From: Ophiothrix spiculata
Taxonomy: Eukaryota > Echinodermata > Ophiuroidea > Amphilepidida > Ophiotrichidae
Strand: one strand, 5' to 3'
Assembly (NCBI GenBank): GCA_000969725.1
Contig: JXSR01S019629.1
DNA: 34,323 bases
Below, piece by piece: positions 1 to 9,317 of the stretch. Made by a program: the position numbers and the translations under genes. The notes below the pieces were generated by a model. The model was given only the letters and a program-made list of their open reading frames with translations, was not told the origin of the DNA and did not search any database. How positions within the stretch are numbered: the first letter of the stretch is position 1; each line of letters starts with the position of its first letter.

Positions 1-152
1 CAAACACATTTGTGTTTTGCAAACCCTCTAATACGTTCCTTGTTTCTGATAAACCCTTGGAAAATAAACATGCCAACTAATTTAAATAAAATACATGTAT
101 CATTATATACACAGCAAAGTTTGACATAATATTAAGTGTTGGAACAAAACTT

Positions 153-623
153 TCAAGACTTACGCCCATATGAACAAACGAGTTAGACCTGTCTAAAAAT
201 AGCCCTGGTTAAAGCAAAATTTACTGATATCCAAATTTATTGTTTTCTTGCCTTTTCCTAAAGTAATTGGGGTTATCTACACAGAGTGCAGATCAACAAT
301 GTGCATCTCTGAGATCCAGATCTGAAATCCAGATCTCCTTTGACCGCTTTGATGGAACCTACACAGTTGGCAGATCCGGATCTAATTCACATGTTGCCAC
401 AATCAGTCTAGATGCAAATTGGCTTATGGGGATGCACACTGATCTGGATCTTCATGCTCGTGTGGGTAATCCCATTAATTCTAAAATTCAATTGAACTTT
501 TTGCCGTAATTTGGAAAAAGTTACAATAATGGCATATTTCATGTGAAATTAAATTTTGCTTCAACCAGGTCTAAGTTTAGACCAGGTCCGACTCTCGCAC
601 ATACAGGCCTAAGTGTTTCTTGA
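153..623. mobile_element. Fold-back element with ~70 bp inverted ends
   Basis: The ends at about 159-228 and 545-613 are imperfect inverted copies, sharing 'TTAGACCTG', 'CCTGGTT(A/G)AAGC' and 'AAATTT'. The best boundary is near 'tcaaga'/'tcttga' (153 and 623). The middle contains several 'AGATCCAGATC'-like palindromic words and an 80-codon open frame on the plus strand (267-509) that I cannot assign. No clear target duplication. Superfamily unknown. Confidence 0.6.
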
Positions 624-854
624 TAATAATATATGACATATAATTGAAAGCAGGGTTTTCCAACATTTTTGGTCATGACCCATTGGATCAATTTGCTTGG
701 AAGTGAATACTATTCTACTTGTTTTGCTAGAGAATGTTTAAATTGTGTTGAGTACAATGGACTTATCAAATTATTTCCATCTTAAGCTTTCTTTGAGATA
801 AAAGGTATCAGGGCCGGTTTTTACTTTTTTTAAGACAAAAAAAACCCCCAAATT

Positions 855-1010
855 GACTTAAATTGAATCAAGGTAATTTCATTGAATCCGCAACAAATGT
901 TTGTTACCGATTTATACTTTCAATTTAACCTCAAATATTTGGTGACGTCATGACCAAATGTTTGGTAGCGAAAATTTTGTTTGGAGGCTAAGTATAGACT
1001 GATCCATAGA
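855..1010. repeat. Diverged partial copy of the Harbinger-like repeat at 4096-4364
   Basis: The stretch 'GGTGACGTCATGACCAAATG' followed by 'GTAGCGAAAATT' and 'TGGAGGCTAAGTATAG' matches the right half of the element at 4096-4364 in the same orientation, with small gaps. The far end is not recognisable, so this looks like a fragment. Confidence 0.6.
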
Positions 1011-2931
1011 CAATTATGGTCAGAATCTCATGGAATAGTGCTCTAATTTCATAAACAATAAATATGGGAATTCAAATGCCCTAATCAAACCAAAAATGGT
1101 ACTTAGCACCACATACCCATGATGGCTCAGACACACAACACATCATAGACTGCAACAAAGTTGTATCTGCAATGACTGCCTATGTGGCTGTCATATGTTA
1201 TTTATTTTAAATCTTGTCACAAAATTGAAAAAACCCTCAAAATTGATTTATCATAGGTCAGTGGCCCTTGAAACAGTTCTCCATAATTCTGACAGTGTGC
1301 CCTGAAGAAAGATCCACTGACCCATCAAGATTGGGACATTCAATAGTGTGCATTTATGACAAATGGCAGCTACTACAGATTGGACATTCTTGCAAATCAG
1401 ATGACGACCTATGATGGGTCACAATTCTGTAAACCTGTCTGTTCAGAATTATGTAATACATAAGACATTATCCTTGTAAGATATTCTATAATTATTACAA
1501 TACCAGCAAACCATTTCATCAATTTTAGACAAAAATGACATGGAATTATTCATTGACTATAGGCAAAATAAAATTTTGTTGGACAATGTAAACAAAAAAA
1601 CCAGAATATGGGTTGCAATTTCAACTAATGGAGCCCTTTACTCTGGATTTTCATTTACACTGTCTAATAAACTACTGTTTGACCTATAATTGTTAGTTTT
1701 TGTTTTCACTTGTTGTATAAATAAATCTACATAAACAATCCCAGATAAATACACTTTTTTTTGAATATTTGTACATGAATTTTCTGTTCTTGTGAAATTA
1801 TTATTACCAGCACCAAACACAAATAAATAAAGTTGTTTATATAAAGCTTTCAAGCATTTGGGCTCGCATGTTTTTGGTCAGTTTAAGCTTGATATAATAA
1901 TGATCAACATTCCAAAAAAATATAAATGAAACACTAAAAATTCAACTCCAGATCTTCATCTCATGTATTTAACAAAGCTTGATTGCGAAAAGGCCATATT
2001 TATATTCTATGCATACAACAATAATGGTGTTGATTTCAAAACACATTGTTTGCATCTGGATCCATTGTAACTTATGTAATGCAGTTTACACAGCAAAATT
2101 ACAATATCCTGCAGATATTATACAAAGGTTGAGTTTATACATGATTGTAACTGTACGCTGTACAAAGGCATGTTAGCCAGGGAGTGGGTGCGGAGGAGGC
2201 AAACACTTTTACCATCCTGTTATCAGACCAAATCCATGTTTTGTCCTAATATACACCATAATTAAAGGACATTAACTCAATAAGCGTTATGATAAATTTA
2301 CTCAAAATAATAATGGGACAGTAATCTCGGGACAGTAATTTAAAGTAATTTAATCAAATTTAGGTCAAATCTGAGTAACTGCAATGGACCTGTCCAGTAC
2401 CGCTGTCATAATTCTGTGGTACTATCTACAGGTTATTGTAATTTTGCTATGTATCACAGTGATCCCTTATTTCTCAAGGTATGTTTGAGTTGAAGTGGGT
2501 TAATCAGAAGTTTATTGAAACTTGACTGGTGGTAGCTTTACGACTTATTCAGAGTCCCTTGATTGCTACACTAGTCTCCGAAAATACTCTGCTTTGGTAC
2601 AATTTCTGCAAGTTGTACATATTTATCGTAACTACTAGCATCAATTGATGGACTATAAACAAATCATTAGAAGATTCCAATAAGAACAAATCACCAAATG
2701 TTAACAGGTTGCAAAATATGTAAAACAATTTGATCTTAAAGTTTTAATTATCAGGGTCGCTATGTCATTATATGTACTAGAAACACATATACTGTTTAAT
2801 AATTTGTACATCTTGGTTTCTTAACCATTTTGTTTACTCACATATCTTGTGTATCCTCTGTACTAAAGTACATTTTACATGTTAGCTAATCTCACCAAGA
2901 CACCAATAAATACACAGTATGATGACTCAAG
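1011..2931. other. Intergenic, no gene seen
   Basis: AT-rich DNA with only short open frames (up to 71 codons) that have no recognisable protein pattern. A small inverted repeat (GGTCAGTGG near 1257 / CCACTGACC near 1315) is the only local structure I noticed. Confidence 0.6.
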
Positions 2932-2935
2932 TTAA

Positions 2936-3275
2936 AGGTGTAGATTCTGATCACATTCTCATCCCCCTGGGCTCAATCGGAAGTAGTATATTTTTTGATG
3001 CCATATGAAAGCCCCATATTTTTCTGATTCTAAATCCAAAATGCCACCTCCAAATTCTTTAAAGTTGTGGAGATATAGAATGAAATTTAAAATTAATTGG
3101 TATACCTATTTTCTATTTCTTTTGTATAACATAACAGCCTCATCCCCAGGGTTGCATACTTTCTGTTGCCTCTCAAGAGAAAACACAGGGCAAGCTGAGG
3201 TTGAAATTTAACAATATGCATTTCATAGGTCAAAGTCAATCAGTTACACACATGCTAAAATAGGAACCTACACCT
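2936..3275. mobile_element. TTAA-flanked MITE (piggyBac-like type)
   Basis: TTAA at 2932-2935 and 3276-3279 flanks inverted ends AGGTGTAGATTC / GAACCTACACCT. The pattern of a TTAA duplication with short inverted ends is typical of piggyBac-type non-autonomous elements (Kolobok also uses TTAA). At 340 bp it has no transposase. The 68-codon open frame inside looks like chance. Confidence 0.75.
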
Positions 3276-3378
3276 TTAAGTTTCCATAATTATGGTCAAG
3301 ATTTCAATTTTGAGTCACAAAAACAAATTAACACTCCCCGGTTTCAGAGCCTCTGTCGAGGTTTCTAAATGTTGCACC

Positions 3379-3464
3379 TATACTCTACAAACCTTGAAGT
3401 ATGCAGTAGGTAATCAGACTCTCTTACGAGATCCATAGCATATCCCTTGTATTATACAACATTG
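3379..3464 (+). repeat. Dispersed ~86 bp repeat, copy 1
   Basis: From 'tatactctacaaacc' to 'acaacattg' this is about 90% identical to the reverse complement of 18607-18692. It includes the shared words 'GTATGCAGTA' and 'ACGAGATCCATAGCATATC'. The flanks are unrelated. No terminal inverted repeats, so it may be a piece of a larger transposon or SINE. Confidence 0.7.
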
Positions 3465-3680
3465 TGAACTTGTGTTTTTGTATTGTGTAAGAGACTAGCA
3501 TTGGTCGATTATATAGGAGAGATTAGAACTGAATCACGGTTGTACTAATTCTGGTCATGTGACATTCAACTGGAACAGTAACATAGTAGAGTTTGCATGA
3601 ACTAAGGGATACATGACTGGTAAAAACTATCAGTGGTATGTATATAGGACTGAAAGAGTAAAGTCTGTTCTGTCACCCTA

Positions 3681-3977
3681 TTTCACTAACATCTAAATCC
3701 ATCGCAAATGCCGATCTTCATCGCAAAAGCGAGAGATTTCCCAAAACCGATTTCACTAAGATCTGAGATGAAAAAAATCATCACAAAAGCATTTGCGATG
3801 ACTTTGTTTACAATGAATATTTTGCGGATGCTTATGAGCATCCACAAAAAATACATTGCAAATGGAAGCCATATCACAAATTCTTGATATCACATGATTT
3901 TATTTCGCAAGATATTTGCGATGGATTCTAGTTTGCAAGAGTATTTTGCAATCATCACAAAAATAATGTTAGTGAAA
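3681..3977. mobile_element. Fold-back MITE with TTTCACTAACAT ends
   Basis: The ends are TTTCACTAACAT at 3681 and ATGTTAGTGAAA at 3977, 297 bp apart. The inside is built from repeated 'CATCGCAAATG'/'TTTGCGATG' words in both orientations, giving many nested hairpins. Target duplication not clear. Confidence 0.65.
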
Positions 3978-4095
3978 GAGGCTCCAGATGTCAAGAATCA
4001 AGACCTCTTGATGGAGGCTGTCATGTGCATGTTTCAGATATGGCTGATTCCAAGCCCGTAGCCAGGATTTATCCATGCTCTGCTCAATATAATTA

Positions 4096-4364
4096 GGGCC
4101 ATCTATACACAGCCTCCACACAGATTTTTCATTATCAAACATTTGATCATGACATAAAACTGATGTGTGACTCCAAATAAAATGACTTGAACACAGATTA
4201 AACTTCATATTAAATTACACATTTCTTGAATTGAATTAAGGTTAAGTCAATGAACCAGCATTCAATAGCTTAAAGTCTCTACTCTTTTATTCAAATAGAT
4301 TTAATCTGTGATGTCACAACCAAATGGTAGCAAAATTGTGTGGAGGCTGAGTATAGCTCGGCCC
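4096..4364. mobile_element. PIF/Harbinger-like MITE
   Basis: The inverted ends start GGGCC and share 'TATAC(A/T)CAGCCTCCACACA' (left near 4096-4125, right near 4338-4364). The direct repeat TTA at 4093-4095 and 4365-4367 fits the 3-bp TWA duplication of PIF/Harbinger elements, which often start GGGCC. 269 bp with no coding capacity. A fragment of the same family lies at 855-1010. Confidence 0.7.
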
Positions 4365-4375
4365 TTAGTAATTTG

Positions 4376-6960
4376 AATCGATAATATCTGAACCAGATGA
4401 CAAAACATCAGTTATATTCTAACATGTACTAAAAATGGCAACTTTGTTTGTTACATGCAAACTCTCTATTACAAAACCCTATGATATATGCATACACTAG
4501 AAAGGATACAAGGTGTGGCAATGACATCAAATTTGTAACCATTATATGTATCCATTTTAAACTCTACAATCACTGTGGAAGATATAGTACAGTAAATCTT
4601 TCCCACGTAGCCTTTTCCAATTAAAATCCAAATTCCTCTGAAAACTTCCAAACTAGAAGTATCCCAGAGGGTGGATGTCAAATGGAAGAGAGACCATTGT
4701 GTACAAAGACTTACATCTTGCATATTTTTTAGATAAATAATAATCATTCAGCAAAACACAACATGAGAACTAAATTATTGAAATATGTACATCTATAACC
4801 AACTTTTCTATGTTGAATGGTGGAATCTCAAAAGCTATTATTTGTGGGTATAGCTATAGGCTTATTCATGGCACTTATATACCAAAGTATATCTGCTAGA
4901 CTAAAATGGTACACTCTTGGAAAAATTGGTTCTCCATGGTCTGAAATATGGAACTTGTAGGATTCTGTAGAAGCCTGAAGAACCATCTATAAGAACCGTC
5001 TTACAAGATCTGAACATGATGGTGACCCTTTGTTGTTTTAGTTGAACCATTTATGGGTGCTCCAGGTAGTTAAGCTTAACAGGTTTTTTTTTTAAAGAAT
5101 CTATACAGCAGAATTTAAAGTTAGTAACCATGACCTAAGCACCCAGCTATAATACAGGAGATATTTCGGTAATATCATGAAGAACTCTAAATTTGTTAGC
5201 GACTGATATTGTTTTTGAACTATGTTATGCTGAAATAAATAATATAACAGAGAAGATATAACATACATAATATATCATGCAAATTAAAGTAATATCATTA
5301 TCATATATTTTTTTTTACAAAGAAGTAATTTTTTTTACATAAAAATACTCTCATCATTTCAGTGTTTCTAAACATCAAATTGTTAAAATGTTACTATGAC
5401 AAAAACAAACAATCACAAACTTATGGCAGACAACAAATATCGCAACAAATAAAATAAATTTTAAAAGACAAATTTGTTTGCATTTCTGAGTTGTGATGTA
5501 AACTTTATTCTGAAATTGTTATTGATCGTTTTACCAATATTGTTGCCACAAATATAAATCCAAAAAAACATTGGAAACATAACAAACATCTTTTGTTGAA
5601 TGGTTAATATGCACACATATTTAGCTCTAGAATCCATTATGAAAATTAAAACAAGTTGTTTATCATTTTAGGGATTTGTAAACATTGAAAAAATGTTTTA
5701 TCTACTTCATTATGCAAATCTTAATTCAAATCATTTTAGTTGAAAATTTAAACACTCTTTTAAACGATATCAAACATGATACCAATGATGAAAATTAAAA
5801 CTAAATTATTGATTTGTTCCCAAATATGTTCAAACTTTGGATATCAAAGGTACAGATATCTTTATAAATAAAATCTCGATATTGTGCAAAACATAAAAAA
5901 TAAATTAAACATAAAACAGGCGCAGATTCCATGACACACATTTTCACATAACTTCAGAAAAGAAAATGATTTTGATTAAGGGACAATTTTGGTTACACAT
6001 ATTGAACCAAACAATTACAAATAGTTTACAATTTACAGATAAAATAAAGAATATATTATACTTTTGTCCAAGTATGGGGCAATTTTGAATGTATATTTTC
6101 AAAATAAGCATAAACTGTGTTCACTCACAATAAAAAAAGAGGACAATAAGTCACCGCCACGGCAACCAAGACGTTGGCAATCCAAAGCCTGATTTAATAT
6201 CATGGTTCACACAGATTTTATGAGCCAGCGATCTTGACAGGAATCAAATTTTGATGGCACATTTTCTTAACACTTGGACAAAAATATTTTGGACGTTTAT
6301 AACAATCCAAAAATACTTTTATCCCAATGATGGGCTCGAATTGTGGGTATGGGGTATTCAAGTTTTGGTGGTGATGGAACTTGTATAATATGCAGATATT
6401 AAATCACTTGTATATGCTTTTTGCATATGTGTAAACAAGACCCACTCTTTCTATTAACATTTGTGACATCAATACACAATCCCAATAAATGTTAACTGAT
6501 TTCAGGTATGTTATTAGATCATAATACCAAACAAGGTGTTTCATAGGGTTAAGTATATCACATGAAATATCACCACATGGAAATCTTATAAAAAATCCCA
6601 AAAACCCTACTGGGCAAGTTATCTGACCACAAATTACAGTAATTCGGAGTTATTTCACACTGAGAAACCAAATAAATATTGAATTTTAATACTACATAGA
6701 AAATGGACATCAAAATGCAAAGAACAGAAGCCGCCATACACATACACCATACCGTAGCGCATTCACACACATCAAGTACCAAAAAGTTGTATAGATTCAT
6801 CCATCCACTTTGCTGTATAATTGCAATCGTAGACTTAGGACACATCAATGGTATAATTCTTGTAAGGCTTTTTCGTTGGTTGACAGTTTGGCAGCAAAAC
6901 TATGAAAAAAGAATAAAGAAAGAAATGATAAATACCAATATTGTACATTACTTATGCTAT
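4376..6960. other. AT-rich intergenic DNA, no gene seen
   Basis: Very AT-rich, especially 5200-6120, with poly-T runs and scattered direct words such as 'ATGAAAATTAAAAC' (near 5639 and 5787). A minus-strand open frame at 4469-4747 (92 codons) has a kinase-like 'LIGKGYVGKIYC' string but nothing else of a kinase. I read it as chance. Confidence 0.55.
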
Positions 6961-6965
6961 GGTCA

Positions 6966-7140
6966 CATAAGCCAATCAGTGTCTGGTAATCGGAAGGAAG
7001 CTGCAACGCCGGTATATGACACCAGTGAATTCTCGCAATTCTTGCGGTCAGTCATCCCCGGTCGGACGCCGGTGGAAGAGAAACCAATAACTGAAGACAT
7101 CGTATACAAACCACAAGGACAAGGTTTTAACACAGAATAA
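6966..7140 (+). CDS. Possible terminal exon of an unidentified plus-strand gene
   Basis: This reads SGNRKEAATPVYDTSEFSQF, then LRSVIPGRTPVEEKPITEDI, then VYKPQGQGFNTE and TAA. It lies in a patch (6966-7310) clearly richer in GC than its surroundings. A possible acceptor CAATCAG is at 6960-6966, but its pyrimidine tract is poor. AATAAA overlaps the stop codon. The composition is protein-like (charged, Pro/Gly, no poly-Lys/Phe runs). I do not recognise the family and find no matching upstream exon. It would be convergent with abLIM. It could also be part of an abLIM 3'UTR exon read from the other strand, or a fossil. Confidence 0.3.
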
Positions 7141-7424
7141 AATTCTTGTAGCATGCTTCCGGCGTCTCTATGGCTCAAGAACACCGCCTAGTCTCCGCAC
7201 CGGGTCTGTCATCGGCCAGAATGCAATCGGTGTCCGTTGAATTCTACCGGTATGACGCCCTAAACACATCGTAACCTCACCGCATGGTTATGTGACCAGG
7301 GTATCTGTCATAAGCACTAGATATACTTTGTATTTTTGTAGTCTGTAGAAATTTTTCTCATGGTGTCCAATTTTTACTATGGTGTACATTGTCATTCTAA
7401 ATGAACATTTTTGTTCAATATTTT

Positions 7425-8057
7425 GGGTCCGCTCGTCAGTCTGACGGCTCACTAGTCTGAAGGTTTGCTAGTCCAAAACGTTTTTCAATAGGGAAAATAT
7501 TACCTTCAAAAAGGCTCGCCAGTCCAAAGGCTATGCAGTATGAATGTTAAAAATGGCTTGTCAGTCTAAAGTTTTAAAACGGCTCGCTTGTCCGGATTTA
7601 AAAAACATCTCACTAGTTTGAATTTCAAAAACAGCTCGCTAGTTTGAGTTTATAATCAGACTTGCTAGTCCGAATTTTCTAAAAGGTTTGCTAATCCAAA
7701 TTTAGAAAACAGCCCGCTGGTCCGAAATAAATAAAATAAATTAAAAAAAACTTGCCCGTCTAAATTGGGAAAAAAGTTATTTTAACAATGGGGAATGCAC
7801 ACAATTTTTTATGTTCGGACTAGTGTTTTTTTTTAATTTAGACTAGTAAGACTTTTTTATAATTCAGATTACTGAGCCTTTTTAGAAATTTGAACTTACA
7901 AGCCTTTTTATATAATCGTGAGCTGTTATCAATATTCGGACGTGCGAGCTGTTTTTTTAATTCGGACTAGTGAGCCTAAATTACGATTTAGACTAGCAAG
8001 CTGTCGGATTAGGAAGCTTTCATACCAGCAAGCCATCGGAGTAGCTAGTTTTTACCA
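7425..8057. repeat. Head-to-head minisatellite (palindromic array, ~26 bp units)
   Basis: From about 7425 to 7770 there are roughly a dozen diverged units of the form 'GGCTCGCTAGTCCGAATTT' plus A-rich spacer. From about 7810 to 8057 the same unit returns in reverse complement ('AATTCGGACTAGTGAGCC'). The switch is near 7770-7810. The spacing is about 26 bp with some longer units. The two halves would form a large imperfect hairpin. Confidence 0.75.
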
Positions 8058-8123
8058 TTGTGTAAAATGTCACCATCATCTCAAGCAGAGATCAGCTTAC
8101 TTTGAAAAGATCGAAACTATATA

Positions 8124-8624
8124 AAGGTGAGATTCCTTTTATCCGTTTGCGATGCTGATGCGGTGCGTTTTGCACTGTAAAAGGTACTGGTAGTGGAATA
8201 ATTTAAAGCAAACAATTGAATGGTATCAGGTTGAAACTGAGATTCAATTTTGACCGTCCACTTTCAATGTGGTTTCGCATGCAATACGTTTTGAATTAAT
8301 ATAATGGTTTTCAGGAAGAGTGATTCCTTTTATCAGGTCCGTTTTTGTGGTGCAGCTATCTGGAAACGCATGCATTTACTTGAATTGATCCTTGGAGCGA
8401 TTCATCCGTTTTGAATGCGTTTTGGTTGTACAGAAACTTTTCATACAGAGAAGATGATGACATGGAACCGCATTGAAAACGGACGGTCAAATTTGAATCC
8501 CAGCTTCAACCTGATCAGGTACTGATACCATCATAGTGTGCTTTACATTTCACCACTACCAGTACCCTTACAGTGCAAAACGCACTGTAACAGCACTGCA
8601 AATGGATAAAAGGAATCTCATCTT
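8124..8624. mobile_element. Fold-back element with ~170 bp inverted arms
   Basis: The left arm starts AAGGTGAGATTCCTTTTATC and the right arm ends with its inverse (8624). The arms keep pairing through 'GTGCGTTTTGCACTGTAA', 'GGTACTGGTAGTGG', 'GGTATCAG' and 'TTTGACCGTCC' to about 8295 and 8455. The centre is about 160 bp. No transposase, and no clear target duplication. Confidence 0.75.
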
Positions 8625-8713
8625 AACTGATAGAAATCAATATCCAAATTATTTTAGAAAATACAGAGTATTTGAAGAATTACAGTCTGGTGAAAAATAG
8701 GTCACCATTTTAA

Positions 8714-9023
8714 CTCTTTCACTCCGGCAAGCCGCTCACAGCGGCTCGCAAAAGCGTGCACGATTTGCTGGAATTTCTACTTTGACACATTTTTTTCAAG
8801 TAGCTCTAAAACAAAAATTACTAACCCAAATTGGTCAAAATGTCGCCAGTAAGCAATTGAAACAAAAAACAATCTATTATTATTTTTATTAGCAAAGAGA
8901 ACAACCCTAGCACACTACAATTATCATAAGCTATCATAAAGTTAGGTCTCTGTGAGCCGCTCAGAGCGGCTTTCCGGCGAAATAGGACAGATCTGGTGAA
9001 AATTTTATTCCGGAGTGAAAGAG
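8714..9023. mobile_element. TTAA-flanked MITE (piggyBac-like type)
   Basis: TTAA at 8710-8713 and 9024-9027 flanks inverted ends CTCTTTCACTCCGG / CCGGAGTGAAAGAG. Each side also carries a subterminal palindrome, GCCGCTCACAGCGGC and GCCGCTCAGAGCGGC. 310 bp, non-coding. It begins 180 bp past the abLIM stop, so it is probably part of the 3'UTR or its intron. Confidence 0.82.
9004..9009 (-). terminator. Possible polyadenylation signal inside a MITE
   Basis: AATAAA on the minus strand, about 195 nt past the abLIM stop and inside the TTAA-flanked element. It could end transcripts that do not splice at 9179. Another AATAAA is at about 8885-8890 in the same element. AT-rich DNA has many chance AATAAA words, so support is weak. 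Confidence 0.25.
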
Positions 9024-9173
9024 TTAAACATTTTGCATGACGTGGAAAATTTCACAATTTTCTTCGAAAAATAACAAAATATATCCAGTGCTTTAGTCAA
9101 TCAAAAAGTAAAAATCAGAATTATTGAACTAAACATGTATAGGCCTAATGCACACTTACAATAAATGACTTGC

Positions 9174-9203
9174 ACTTACCACAGATACATTAAGTAAACG
9201 ATG
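9174..9203 (-). other. Short 3'UTR segment ending in a splice donor
   Basis: Twenty-four bases beyond the TGA the minus strand reads CTGTG|GTAAGTG, a near-consensus 5' splice site (exon end 9180, GT at 9179-9178). If used, the transcript has an intron in its 3'UTR. At 24 nt it is too close to the stop to be expected to trigger nonsense-mediated decay under the 50-55 nt rule. The partner acceptor is not identified. Confidence 0.45.
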
Positions 9204-9317
9204 TCAGAATAATAGTGCCCTCTTCTTTAGTTCTGTTCGCTTCCAGTTGGATAGACATGAAAATTGCTCATAATTCATACCAAATGCCTTGAAGAAATCT
9301 TCTGCTGATAGATGAAG
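9204..9317 (-). CDS. ABLIM: abLIM last coding exon: villin headpiece core and stop codon
   Basis: This encodes 37 residues and TGA: LHLSAEDFFKAFGMNYEQFS, then CLSNWKRTELKKRALLF. It aligns with the dematin core HLSAEDFSRVFAMSPEEFGKL...WKRNELKKKASLF. The core Phe residues, the surface Trp and the KxxELKK(R/K) basic helix that contact F-actin are all present, and the protein ends at the usual ...LF. Acceptor is CCTCAG|CTT. The exon probably continues 24 nt past the stop to a donor at 9179. The headpiece therefore looks functional. Confidence 0.95.
   Translation of the reverse strand, partial: LHLSAEDFFKAFGMNYEQFSCLSNWKRTELKKRALLF

Noticed and set aside
1256-1324. Short inverted repeat GGTCAGTGG / CCACTGACC
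   Set aside because: Nine-base arms without flanking duplication or longer pairing. Expected by chance in this much sequence.
4469-4747. Minus-strand frame with 'LIGKGYVGKIYC', like a kinase glycine loop
   Set aside because: No other kinase motif, no supporting splice sites, and a hydrophobic AT-rich composition. Most likely chance.
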